64,000 nucleotides of DNA. Source: Azospirillum halopraeferens DSM 3675 (GTDB lineage Bacteria; Pseudomonadota; Alphaproteobacteria; Azospirillales; Azospirillaceae). The stretch's first letter is position 1. Every line of letters begins with the position of its first letter. The translations under genes were made by a program, and so were the position numbers. Location: NCBI RefSeq assembly GCF_000429625.1, contig NZ_AUCF01000013.1, forward strand, positions 124,001 to 188,000. Direction: 5' to 3'. Shown here one piece after another: positions 52,153 to 60,529 of the stretch. Below the pieces are notes generated by a model. The model was not told where the DNA came from, searched no databases, and worked only from the letters and a program-made list of their open reading frames with translations.

Positions 52153-53538
52153 CGGCAATCGCCTGAACGCCGCCGCCACCGCGAGCCCCGGTCCCGGAGC
52201 GGCGTCGGACACCGTCCAGGGCCGCCGCACGCCGCCCAGCGCCTCGGCCACCGCCAGGCCGGCCCGCACGCCGTCCTCGTGCCGGCCGGTCCCGAGCCAG
52301 GCGCCGCAGAACCAGGTGTTGCGCTCGCCCCGGGTGCGCAACAGCCGTTCCCGCGCTGCGGCTGCCCCCGTGCCGAACACGGGATGCTCGTGGATGACGC
52401 TGCGCAGAACGGCACCGTCGCGCGGCGGGCGCACGGGATCGACCGTGATGAACAGGTCCCGCTCGCCGGCGGGTAGCGATTGCAGCCGGTTCACCCAATG
52501 GGTGATGCTCACCGCATCCCCCCCGCCGTCCCGGCCGCCGGTGCGGACGAGATGGTTCCGGCTCGACCACACCGCCCGGCGCCGCGGCATCAGCGCGGGG
52601 TCGGAGTGGAGCACCACCGGGATGCGGCGGACGGGAAAGGCTCCTGACAGGCTCCGCTCGGCGTCGTCCGGGTCGTCCAACAGGGCCACTGCCCGGTCGG
52701 GATGGACGGCCAGCACCACATGGTCGAAGGAGCGCACATTCCCTTGCCCGTCCCGGACCAGCACCCGCCCGCCGTCGCGGCGTACGCTGTGCACCCCGGT
52801 GTCGAGACGCAGCGCCTCGGGCATGTCGGCGACCATCTGACGGACGTACTCGCGACTGCCGCCTTCCACCGTCCGCCACGCCGCCCATCCGCTGCGCCGG
52901 GCAAGTCCATGGCCGTGGCACCATCGAAAAAACGGTGCGGCCGGAAGATCGCGCAGCGCCGCCGCCGGCATCGGCCGAACCGCCGCCATCAGGGGCAGAA
53001 GGTGATCGCGCAGGAAGGCATCGCCAACGCCTGCCGCGTCCAGTACCCGGCCCAGCGTCAGCGCCGGCGCCCCCGGACCGTCGAGCAGACGCTCCGCCGC
53101 GCGGTGGAAACGCAGCGTGTCCGTCAGCATGCGCCAGAACCGCGGCCGCACGAGGTTGCGCTTCTGCGCGAACAGCGTGCGCGGGGATCGCCAAGCATAC
53201 TCCACCCGGCCGTCGTCGAGCGAGACCGCGAAGGACATATCCACCTCCCGCGTCGTCACACCCAGGTGGCGGAACAGGGCCGCCAGATTGGGATCGCCGG
53301 CGGCGTCGTAGGCGACGAAGCCCATGTCCACGGGACCGACCCCCGGCACGTCCACGGTGTCGGCGTGACCGCCCGGCCGATTCTCCCGTTCATAAAGGGT
53401 GACCCGGTGGGCGCGCGCCAGCAGCCAGGCCGTCGCCAGCCCGGCCACCCCGGCGCCGATGACCGCCACGTCGAGAGGGCGGACGCCGAGCCCGGGGGGT
53501 ATCCACGCGAAACCGGTGGGCAAAGTCGGCGCGGTCAT
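52138..53538 (-). CDS. NAD(P)-binding FAD-dependent amine oxidase-like oxidoreductase
   Basis: The 466-residue protein has the dinucleotide-binding motif DVAVIGAGVAGLATAWLLAR, then RVTLYERENRPGGHADTVDV (FAD-binding), MGFVAYDAAGDPNLAALFRH and the C-terminal NTWFCGAWLGTGRHEDGVRA. It belongs to the flavin amine oxidase family often found next to DUF1365 and cyclopropane-fatty-acid synthase genes, which are absent here. A role in lipid modification is possible but not shown. Its stop overlaps the MocR-type gene convergently. Confidence 0.9.
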   Translation of the reverse strand: MTAPTLPTGFAWIPPGLGVRPLDVAVIGAGVAGLATAWLLARAHRVTLYERENRPGGHADTVDVPGVGPVDMGFVAYDAAGDPNLAALFRHLGVTTREVDMSFAVSLDDGRVEYAWRSPRTLFAQKRNLVRPRFWRMLTDTLRFHRAAERLLDGPGAPALTLGRVLDAAGVGDAFLRDHLLPLMAAVRPMPAAALRDLPAAPFFRWCHGHGLARRSGWAAWRTVEGGSREYVRQMVADMPEALRLDTGVHSVRRDGGRVLVRDGQGNVRSFDHVVLAVHPDRAVALLDDPDDAERSLSGAFPVRRIPVVLHSDPALMPRRRAVWSSRNHLVRTGGRDGGGDAVSITHWVNRLQSLPAGERDLFITVDPVRPPRDGAVLRSVIHEHPVFGTGAAAARERLLRTRGERNTWFCGAWLGTGRHEDGVRAGLAVAEALGGVRRPWTVSDAAPGPGLAVAAAFRRLPSHDG

Positions 53539-53640
53539 GGAGCGGGGGGCCTCAAAGGAACGGGGTCAGGGTCGAACGACCCACCGTTACGACCTTCGCC
53601 ACGCAGCGGATTGGCGAAATCCGAACCGCCGCTGCAGTCA

Positions 53641-53681
53641 TACGGTCGGCAATTGATCACTTCCATCAATTGCCGACCGTA
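53641..53681. repeat. 17-bp perfect inverted repeat
   Basis: Arms TACGGTCGGCAATTGAT (53641-53657) and ATCAATTGCCGACCGTA (53665-53681), loop CACTTCC. It lies in the 216-bp gap between the AMIN/TPR gene end and the FAD enzyme gene start. Confidence 0.85.
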
Positions 53682-53691
53682 AAGCCCGGCA

Positions 53692-53713
53692 GATCAATGC
53701 GTTAGCATTGATC
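53692..53713. repeat. 9-bp inverted repeat
   Basis: Arms GATCAATGC and GCATTGATC with loop GTTA, in the same intergenic gap. Confidence 0.7.
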
Positions 53714-53720
53714 GAGAGGG

Positions 53721-53757
53721 TGATACCGGCGGCATCCTTCAGATGCCGCCGGTATCA
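53721..53757. repeat. 16-bp perfect inverted repeat overlapping the AMIN/TPR gene stop
   Basis: Arms TGATACCGGCGGCATC (53721-53736) and GATGCCGCCGGTATCA (53742-53757), loop CTTCA. Read on the minus strand, the stop TGA (53757-53755) is the start of TGATACCGGC, as for the element at 40218-40258. Confidence 0.85.
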
Positions 53758-56700
53758 GTTCGTCGCCGGCGCGGCCTGGCGGCCCTTGTAGCCCTTGAGG
53801 AACTTCTGGAACACGTCCACTTCGGCGACGCGCGAGCGGATGGTGTTCACGTCGATCAGTCCGGCAGCCTGGTCGGGCCGGGTCAGCACGCGGAAGGCGT
53901 CGGCGTCGGCGCTCGCCTCCATGGCCGGCCCGAACTCCTTGCGCAGCAGGCCCAGCCCGGTGGCATCGCCGGCCAGGGCCAGGGCCACCGCACGGTTGAG
54001 CACGAGCTGCGATTCGTTGGGGTCCAGTTCGGCACCGGGGGCGGGGGCCGGGCCGATGATCTTGCCCAGCGCCACCGACGCCTGGTTCCAGTTCTGCGCC
54101 CGCCAGGCGATGTCGACACGCAGCAGGTTGGCCTCCCTGCTGTCGTCCTCGGCCAGCAATTGCAGGGCCTCGTTGGCCCGCCCCATCTCGGCCAGGGCCT
54201 TTGCCTGCATGATCCGCCGCTCCGCCTTGAGCTGCGGCGGCATGCCGGGGACGTTGCTCATCTCCAGGGCGTGCAACGCCAGATCCGGCTTGGCGTCCAG
54301 CAGGCGCACGGTGGCCAGCCGCGTCCCCACGTCGGCCTTCTGCTCCCCGGCCAGGCGGTATTCCACCTGGTGCTGCAACAGGTCGGCGGCGCGGCCCAGC
54401 AGGTCGATGTCGATCAGCCGTTCGGCAAGCTGGCGGATGATGCGGTCGCCCTCGGCGCCCACCGGCGTCAGTTCGCGGAAGCGGTCGTAGAGCTGCAGGG
54501 CGTCCAGCGTCGGCAGATGGGCGGCGCCGTCCTTATAGAGGTCGGCGAACTGGCGCTGCATCTCCGCCGCGATGCGCTCGGCCTTCGGCGTGTCGGCGAC
54601 CAGGGCCGCCGTCTCCTTCATGGTCTCGAAGCCCTCGGCGTACTGGCCGGCGGCCATCTGCATCTCGCCCAGACGCTGGCGGATGGCGATCTCCAGGTCG
54701 TCACCGCGCCAGGCGAAGGTCAGGCCGGCCAGCTTCTCCACCGCCGACGCCGGCGACATCAGCCCTTCCAGGACCTCCAGGTTGATCAGCGCCAGCCCGG
54801 CCTTGGCCCGGTGATAGCGGTCGAGACCGGCATAGGCGGCCCGCCACTCCTCCAGCGCCCGGTCGGTCTCGCCGGTCTGCCGGTACAGCTCCCCGCGCAG
54901 GTACTGGATGTCGGCCCGTTCGTTGGCCTCCGGGCCCACCCGCTGTTCGATCCGGTCAAGCAGGCGCTTGGCCTCGGCCACATCGCCGCCGGTGAGGGCC
55001 GCTTCGGCGGCCAGCAGCGACAGGCGCGCCAGCAGCGGCTCCGGGTAGGTGCGCAGCAACGCCCCGCCCGTCCTGAAGCCGCGCGCGGCGGTCGCCCAGT
55101 CCCCCCGCTCGGCGGCCACGGCGGCGCGCCACAGGGCGGCTTCCGGTTCGTCGGCCAGACCGGGGTCCGACAGGTCGGCCTCCGCCCCATCCAGGTTCCC
55201 GGCCAGGAAGCGGGCTCCGCCGCGCAGCGCCCGGAAGGCCGGCCAGCCGTCGAGGTCCGGCTGCGCCGTGCGGATGATGTCGAGGATGCCCAGCGCCTCC
55301 GGCCCGAAGCCGTTGGCGAAATAGAACCGCGCCAGGTCGAGCTGGGCGCGCGGACGCTCGCCGTCCGGCGCCTCGGCGACGCCCATCTGCAGGTCCTGGC
55401 GGGCCGTCGTGAAGTTCTCGAAACCGCCGCGCTGCCACGGCTCCAACTCGAACAGGCGCCGCGCCCGCGCCGCGCCGCCGTCGCCGGCCGGTGCCGCCGG
55501 GCCGGACGAGGCCCCCCCCGGCGCCGGCGTCCGCACGCCGGCGGCCGGTGCCGCCGCGGTCTCGGCCGCCGCCGCGGCACTGCCGGCGTCGGCCACGGAC
55601 GACAGGTGCAGCCCGCCGGCGGCGGTCAGCTCCACCCCCTCCCGCACGGGGCGCACCGTCACCGCGTCGGCGATGGGGCGCACCACGACGCCCTGGAAGG
55701 ACGGCAGCACCTCCAGATCGACCAGCCGGTACGGATCGGTCACCGCCTGCCCGGGGGTGGGAAGCGGCACCACATGCAGCCGGTCGCCCACGTCGGGGTC
55801 GGTGAACTGCACCACCGACGCGGCGTCCGCCGCCCGCACCAGCAGGCGGGCGCCCAGGAGGAAGTCGGGCTCCGGGTCGATGCGCAGGTTGGTGGGCGGC
55901 TCGGCGGTCAGGCGGGTCTTGGGCGTGATGCGCCACACCGTGCCGCGGCGTTCGATTTGCGGCCAGACGAACGGACCGGTGCGCGTGCGGAACACCGTCC
56001 CGCCGGTGGCCGGGACCGGCTCGATCGGGCCGACCTGGTCGGCACCCGGTCCCACCACCGCACCGGCCCCGATGGGCATCGCCCGGTCGAAGACGAAGTA
56101 GATGTGGCCGGCGCGCGGGTAGACGGCCGCCGAGGCCGGGCCGCCGGTGTCGAACACCAGGGTCGGTCCGGCGGTCGGTCCGGGCTGCGCGGTGTCGCTT
56201 CCCGGGGCGGCCGCGACCTGCGCCCCGGCGGCGCCCGACGGCGACGGCGCTGCCGGCGGTACCGCCGCGGGGGAGGTGGCGGCCCCCGGATCGTTGCTGC
56301 CGGGGCGCACCGTCGTGGTCGTCGCCCCCGGCGGCGGCGGCGGTGCGGCGGGCGCCACGGCCGGCGGCGCCGGCGGGACCGCCGCCCGCACCGGGGCCGG
56401 CGCGGGAGCCTGCGCAGGCGCGGGCGCGGCGATCGGGGGCTGTCCCGGCGCGGCTGGCGGGGGCGGCTCCGCCGCGGCCGGGGCGGTGGCCTCGGCCGGC
56501 AGGGTCCGGGTGCCGGGGTTGTAGACGTCGACCACCACGGCGTTGCCGTTGCGGAAGTCGCGAACGTCGCCGTCGGGGGGAGCGGAAAAGGTCACCGCCA
56601 GTGCCCCGCCGCCGGTCCGGAACTGCTCGGCGTTGGTGACGTTGCGCAGCCGGGCCCGTGCCACCTGCGACAGGTCGGCGGCGGCCGGACGGTCGAACAG

Positions 56701-57387
56701 CAGCGTCACCGACCGGCCGTCCCGCTGCACGGAATAGCCCACCTGCGCCGGCCAGTCGAAGACCAGCCGGCTGTACGCGGCATGGTCGGCGGCGCGCACA
56801 CGGACGGTTCCGGCCGACGGCTGCGCCGCGGCGGGGGGAGTGGCGCGCGCCGGGACCGGAGCGGGAGACGCCGGCGCCGGAGCGGCGGGTGCCGGGGTGA
56901 CGGCGGGCGACGGAGCGGTGGGGGCCGGAGCGGTGGGGGCCGGAGCAGTGGGGGCCTGCGCCACCCGGGCCGGCGTCCGGCCGGCATCGCCCAGGGCCAG
57001 GGCGTCCGCCTCCGGCCGCAGGTCGAGGGCGACGTGGGTGCCGTTGCGGAAGGCGCGCAGCGACACCGGCCGCGCGAGCGAGAATTCGACGCTGCGGCCG
57101 TCGTCGCCGGGCCGCGCCGCGGCCACGTAGCCGGGCAGGCGCCGCACCACCTCGTCCAGAGCCGGGGTAATGGGCCGGTCGAAGGTGACGATCAGCCGGT
57201 CACCCTCCAGGCGCGTGTCGTACTCCACCCGCTGCGGCCAGTCGAAGACCATGCGCCCGTAGGCGGGATGGGTGGCGGCGCGCACGCGCACCTCCTCCGC
57301 GGCCGCCATGGCGACCGGCACGGACAGCAGCGCGGTCGCGGCCAGAAGGCCGCCCACCCGTCGCCGCCAGGTCGCTCCGCCGGCCAT
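53755..57387 (-). CDS. 1210-residue exported AMIN-like/TPR protein in the flagellar motor cluster
   Basis: The signal peptide ends near VPVAMAAA. Two AMIN-like repeats follow (about 30-125 and 195-290), with VRVRAATHPAYGRMVFDWPQ and VRVRAADHAAYSRLVFDWPA as their matching starts, each ending in a FRNG(T/N) motif. They are separated by Pro/Ala-rich linkers including APTAPAPTAPAPTAPSP, and a further beta-rich part follows. The C-terminal half (about 650-1200) consists of helical TPR-like units. AMIN domains bind peptidoglycan or envelope partners. The ATG directly follows the TAG of the MotB-like gene, so it is co-translated with motor proteins and may act as a periplasmic motor scaffold, comparable to MotC/MotE partners of rhizobia. 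That role is inference. Confidence 0.75.
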   Translation of the reverse strand: MAGGATWRRRVGGLLAATALLSVPVAMAAAEEVRVRAATHPAYGRMVFDWPQRVEYDTRLEGDRLIVTFDRPITPALDEVVRRLPGYVAAARPGDDGRSVEFSLARPVSLRAFRNGTHVALDLRPEADALALGDAGRTPARVAQAPTAPAPTAPAPTAPSPAVTPAPAAPAPASPAPVPARATPPAAAQPSAGTVRVRAADHAAYSRLVFDWPAQVGYSVQRDGRSVTLLFDRPAAADLSQVARARLRNVTNAEQFRTGGGALAVTFSAPPDGDVRDFRNGNAVVVDVYNPGTRTLPAEATAPAAAEPPPPAAPGQPPIAAPAPAQAPAPAPVRAAVPPAPPAVAPAAPPPPPGATTTTVRPGSNDPGAATSPAAVPPAAPSPSGAAGAQVAAAPGSDTAQPGPTAGPTLVFDTGGPASAAVYPRAGHIYFVFDRAMPIGAGAVVGPGADQVGPIEPVPATGGTVFRTRTGPFVWPQIERRGTVWRITPKTRLTAEPPTNLRIDPEPDFLLGARLLVRAADAASVVQFTDPDVGDRLHVVPLPTPGQAVTDPYRLVDLEVLPSFQGVVVRPIADAVTVRPVREGVELTAAGGLHLSSVADAGSAAAAAETAAAPAAGVRTPAPGGASSGPAAPAGDGGAARARRLFELEPWQRGGFENFTTARQDLQMGVAEAPDGERPRAQLDLARFYFANGFGPEALGILDIIRTAQPDLDGWPAFRALRGGARFLAGNLDGAEADLSDPGLADEPEAALWRAAVAAERGDWATAARGFRTGGALLRTYPEPLLARLSLLAAEAALTGGDVAEAKRLLDRIEQRVGPEANERADIQYLRGELYRQTGETDRALEEWRAAYAGLDRYHRAKAGLALINLEVLEGLMSPASAVEKLAGLTFAWRGDDLEIAIRQRLGEMQMAAGQYAEGFETMKETAALVADTPKAERIAAEMQRQFADLYKDGAAHLPTLDALQLYDRFRELTPVGAEGDRIIRQLAERLIDIDLLGRAADLLQHQVEYRLAGEQKADVGTRLATVRLLDAKPDLALHALEMSNVPGMPPQLKAERRIMQAKALAEMGRANEALQLLAEDDSREANLLRVDIAWRAQNWNQASVALGKIIGPAPAPGAELDPNESQLVLNRAVALALAGDATGLGLLRKEFGPAMEASADADAFRVLTRPDQAAGLIDVNTIRSRVAEVDVFQKFLKGYKGRQAAPATN

Positions 57388-58110
57388 CTAGCCCTCCCAC
57401 TGGTCGCGCACGACCACGTCCACCTGCGGACCCGCGCTTGCGCCGTCCGCCTCGTCCCCCATGGTGGCGCGCGCCACCAGGTCGCGGCGATAACCGGTCT
57501 CCCGCAGCGCCATCGCCACCGCGGCGGCCCGGCCGAGCGCCCGGTCCCAGGCGTGGCCGGCCGGCGCATCCTCACCCTCGGCGCGGCCGACCACCTCGAT
57601 CCGGTTGCCGATGCGACCGACCACCGCCCCCAGCAGGAACAGGGCGCGCCGGCCGCCGTCGCTGAAGACCGTGCCGTCCGCGTCGAACAGCCGGTCGCCG
57701 GGGATGGCGATGACGAGCCGGTCGTCCTCGCGCCGCACCGCAATCCCCGCCAGTTCGTCGGAGCCGGCGATCTGGGTGCGCAGGATCGCCGCCAGATAGT
57801 TGAGATTGACCGCGGAGTGTGTCTCCAGCGTGGCGGCGTTGAAGGGCGCCGCGGGCACCGGGTCCCGATCGCCGGGCGCGGTGGCGGTGGAGCGCGCCGA
57901 CTGCGACAGGGCGTTCGCCAGCGTCGCCCAGCGCTCCGCCTCCGGCTCGCGCATGGCGTAGGTCATGACGAAGAAGGTCAGCATCAGGCAGATGAGGTCG
58001 GTGAAGGTCAGCAGCCACGCGCCGCCCCGGGCGGCCTCCCCGCCGCCGTTCCGGCCGGCCGGCCGGCCGGTCGGAACTCCGGTCGGGGTGATGCGCGGCA
58101 GCCGGGTCAT
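57388..58110 (-). CDS. MotB-like motor protein with channel Asp and OmpA-like domain
   Basis: The 240-residue protein has one membrane helix AWLLTFTDLICLMLTFFVMT (about 31-50) with Asp38, aligned eight residues before the FF pair exactly as Asp32 of E. coli MotB. It then has a plug/linker and a C-terminal OmpA-like domain (RLVIAIPGDRLFDADGTVFS to WDRALGRAAAVAMALRETG). It should conduct ions with a MotA partner and bind peptidoglycan. No motA is in the window. Its ATG overlaps the stop of the second MotB-like gene, so the pair is probably made together. Confidence 0.85.
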   Translation of the reverse strand: MTRLPRITPTGVPTGRPAGRNGGGEAARGGAWLLTFTDLICLMLTFFVMTYAMREPEAERWATLANALSQSARSTATAPGDRDPVPAAPFNAATLETHSAVNLNYLAAILRTQIAGSDELAGIAVRREDDRLVIAIPGDRLFDADGTVFSDGGRRALFLLGAVVGRIGNRIEVVGRAEGEDAPAGHAWDRALGRAAAVAMALRETGYRRDLVARATMGDEADGASAGPQVDVVVRDQWEG

Positions 58111-58748
58111 CGCCCCGTCTCCTCGGCGCTGCGGATGGAGAACACGAAGCGCGCCGTTCCCGGCGCGCCCCGTTCGATGCCGATGCCGATGGCCGACGCC
58201 GGGGCGCCCCGCTCCACCAGATCGCGGGCGAGCGCGCCGGCCCGGTCCACGGGGCCGGGCGGCTGGCTCGGCGTGTCGGGCGACAGGGCCACCAGGAACT
58301 CCGCCTCGATGCGCTCCCCCGGCAGGGGCTGCATCAGCGCCGCGGCGACACGGTCCAGCAGGCCGGCGCGGTCCGGCCGCAGGCGCGCCGTGCCGGGCAG
58401 GAACAGGCCGTCGGCGGGCAGCCGCACCTCCAGGTGCCGGCCCGGCGCCACCACCTCCACCTTGTCCACCGCCACGGCCGTGGCGAACAGGTCGCCCAGC
58501 GTGTTCAGGCGCTGCACCGCCAGCACCGTGCCGGCCCGCGACGCCACCGGATCACGCCCGAACAGCAGGCGCGGGTCGATGGTGAAGCTCTGTTCCACCG
58601 ACTTCAGCACGGCGCGCGCCCGGTGGACGTTATCCACGGAGATGGCGTTGAGCACGATGAAGAAGGCGAGCAGCAGCAGGAACAGCGACAGGTAGAGCAG
58701 AATCCCGGCGTTGCCGGCGAAGGAGCCTGCTTTGCCGGGGGGGATCAT
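58107..58748 (-). CDS. MotB-like protein lacking the channel Asp
   Basis: The 213-residue protein has one membrane helix NAGILLYLSLFLLLLAFFIV (about 13-32). At the place of the conserved MotB Asp (eight residues before the FF pair) stands Ser21, and no acidic residue lies in the helix. The C-terminal half (LEVRLPADGLFLPGTARLRP to RAGALARDLVERGAPASAI) resembles a shortened OmpA-like domain. It probably cannot conduct ions and may instead pair with the Asp-containing MotB-like protein. It starts four bases after the cheZ stop. Confidence 0.8.
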   Translation of the reverse strand: MIPPGKAGSFAGNAGILLYLSLFLLLLAFFIVLNAISVDNVHRARAVLKSVEQSFTIDPRLLFGRDPVASRAGTVLAVQRLNTLGDLFATAVAVDKVEVVAPGRHLEVRLPADGLFLPGTARLRPDRAGLLDRVAAALMQPLPGERIEAEFLVALSPDTPSQPPGPVDRAGALARDLVERGAPASAIGIGIERGAPGTARFVFSIRSAEETGR

Positions 58749-58752
58749 CGGG

Positions 58753-59502
58753 TCAGTCGAAGCTTGCCAGCAGGCGGTCGATCTCGTCCTGATCGATCGC
58801 GTTGCCGGGCATTTGCGGGCCGTGCAGCAGGTGGCGGTCCGGGTCGTCCGGACGGCCGCCGGCCAGCGCCGGCGCGGCCGCCGGCGCCGGTGACGGTGCG
58901 GCGGCGGCGTGGCGGGCGTCCTCGCCGAAGGCGACCAGCAGGGCGTCGACCTGTGTTTCGATGTGCTTGAGCGTGCGCACCACCTTGGTGATGCGCTGGC
59001 CGGTGACGTCCTGGAAGTTGCACGCCTCGTAGATCGACGTGACCGCGTCGTTCAGGGTGCCCGCCGTCTCCGGTGCGAGGGTTCCGGCGACGGCGCCGAT
59101 GCGGTCGCAGGCATCGAAGATCGCGAAGGTCGCCTTCTCGGTAGCGCCGACGACCGCGTCCAGCTCGTCCGTGGCGTTGGGGATGTGCTGGTCGCGGATG
59201 TCGCTCGGGCGCAGCGCCGCCAGCTCCGCCTTGGCGCTCTGGATGTAGCGGGCCAGACCCTCCAGCTCCTTGTACAGGCGCAGGTCGTCGGCGGACATGT
59301 CGCCGCCCAGGCTGGTCACGACACCGTGGACGATCTCCGCCACCTCCTCGCGCGAGAGCGGCTGCGCCGCCTCGATCCGGGCGGCGTCGAGGCGCTGTTG
59401 CAACAGCTTGCGGTCTTGCATGGAGGACGCAAAGGGAGGCGGCATGGCGGGTCCGGCGGTCACGGGGGTCACGGGGGTTGCGGCTGGCGGTGCGCCGGTC
59501 AC
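58753..59502 (-). CDS. cheZ: Protein phosphatase CheZ
   Basis: The 249-residue protein has the CheZ helical hairpin with the active-site motif ACNFQDVTGQRITKVVRTLK (Asp165 and Gln169, equal to D143 and Q147 of E. coli CheZ). The C-terminal CheY-binding tail is AIDQDEIDRLLASFD. CheZ removes phosphate from CheY-P at the flagellar switch. GTG at 59502 is assumed; ATG codons at 59445 and 59421 are alternatives, none with a good ribosome site. A perfect CtrA box lies 50 bp upstream of the GTG, so it is probably the first gene of a cheZ-motB-motB-AMIN/TPR transcript. Confidence 0.93.
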   Translation of the reverse strand: MTGAPPAATPVTPVTAGPAMPPPFASSMQDRKLLQQRLDAARIEAAQPLSREEVAEIVHGVVTSLGGDMSADDLRLYKELEGLARYIQSAKAELAALRPSDIRDQHIPNATDELDAVVGATEKATFAIFDACDRIGAVAGTLAPETAGTLNDAVTSIYEACNFQDVTGQRITKVVRTLKHIETQVDALLVAFGEDARHAAAAPSPAPAAAPALAGGRPDDPDRHLLHGPQMPGNAIDQDEIDRLLASFD

Positions 59503-59551
59503 CTCGGCCGACTCGCGGCGTACGCCCGCGCTTCACCCTAGGAACTCTCGG

Positions 59552-59566
59552 TTAACGCCCCCTTAA
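59552..59566. promoter_or_regulatory. CtrA box upstream of cheZ
   Basis: TTAACGCCCCCTTAA is an exact TTAA-N7-TTAA, centred 57 bp upstream of the cheZ start and 80 bp after the end of the motE-like gene. Confidence 0.65.
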
Positions 59567-59645
59567 CACCACCCGACTCGAGAACTCGGGATCACGGGCG
59601 TGATGATTCGGCAACAGTGTGTCCCGGCGGCGAAAGCCGGCGGAT

Positions 59646-60521
59646 TCACTGCGGAATGGCGGGAAAGGCGCGGCGCTCCACCAGGGCCGAGGTGACCTCC
59701 TTGGCCCGCGACGGGTCCATGGCGGCCAGGATGGGGGCGGTCTTGCTCTCCTTCATGCGCTGGATGACGTCCAGCAGCACGGGCATGTCCAGCTCCTCGA
59801 AGATGCGGGCCGCTTCCTTGGGTTTCATGGTCTCGTAGATCTTGACCAGGCTGTCGAGCTGGGCGCTCTGCCGCTCATCGCCGATGCGCAGCAGGCCCTG
59901 GATGTCGGTGCGCACCTTCTCCATCTCCTGGAGCTTCTGGTCGATGCGCTTCTCGGCGGCAGCCAGCAGGGCTTCGCGCTGTTCCATCTCGCGGGTGCGG
60001 CGCTCGATGTCGGCCCGGCGTTCGGCCAGCGCCTGCAACACCTCCTGGGCGTTCACCGGACCCAGCGGCTCCGCCGAGGAGGGGGGGCGCGGCTCCGCCG
60101 GGGGCCGGGCGGAGGGCGGCGGCGGCTCCGGCGGCGACTCGGTGGCGGCGGCCACCTGAACGGGGCGGGCGCCCGCAGCCGCGGCGGGGGCCGGCTGGCC
60201 GGGCGCCTCGGCCAGGGTGACGGGAAACTCCGGCAGGCGGGCATCGCGGCTGGCCAGACGCCACAGGTCGCCGACCCGCACCCCCAGCATCAGAACCGCC
60301 ACGAAGATGGTCAGCGGCAGCAGCCGCAGGCGGAAGTTGCCGGCCCACGCGCGCACGCGCTGCCCCAAGGGGACGCGCGCGGGCTTGTCCGGCCGGCGCA
60401 CCGCCGTCACTTTCGCCTTCGCCCTGGCCTTCGCCTTCGGCACCGGCTTCGGCAGGGCTGCGGCGGCGGGCCGGGGGGCGGCCGGGGACGGTGACGGGGG
60501 CGGCGGGGCGGGATTGGTCAT
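59646..60521 (-). CDS. MotE-like flagellar motor protein (MgtE N-terminal-type domain)
   Basis: The 291-residue protein has a basic, Pro/Ala/Lys-rich cytoplasmic start and one membrane helix (LLPLTIFVAVLMLGVRVGDL). A Pro-rich linker and a coiled coil (QALAERRADIERRTREMEQR) follow, then an MgtE-N-like helical domain with KIYETMKPKEAARIFEELDM and LLDVIQRMKESKTAPILAAM. In Sinorhizobium, MotE has this domain and chaperones the periplasmic motor protein MotC. ATG 60521 lies nine bases after the DUF6468 stop with GAGG upstream. Confidence 0.8.
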   Translation of the reverse strand: MTNPAPPPPSPSPAAPRPAAAALPKPVPKAKARAKAKVTAVRRPDKPARVPLGQRVRAWAGNFRLRLLPLTIFVAVLMLGVRVGDLWRLASRDARLPEFPVTLAEAPGQPAPAAAAGARPVQVAAATESPPEPPPPSARPPAEPRPPSSAEPLGPVNAQEVLQALAERRADIERRTREMEQREALLAAAEKRIDQKLQEMEKVRTDIQGLLRIGDERQSAQLDSLVKIYETMKPKEAARIFEELDMPVLLDVIQRMKESKTAPILAAMDPSRAKEVTSALVERRAFPAIPQ

Positions 60522-60529
60522 GGCGCGCC

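Noticed and set aside
56910..56965. A short tandem DNA repeat (about 18 bp unit) in the AMIN/TPR gene.
   Set aside because: It encodes the APTAP linker repeats and is ordinary low-complexity coding sequence.
53743..58695. A 1650-residue open frame on the plus strand.
   Set aside because: It lies antisense to the AMIN/TPR and MotB-like genes, is composed mostly of Arg, Gly, Gln, His and Val, and has no motifs. Long antisense frames are common at 70% GC.
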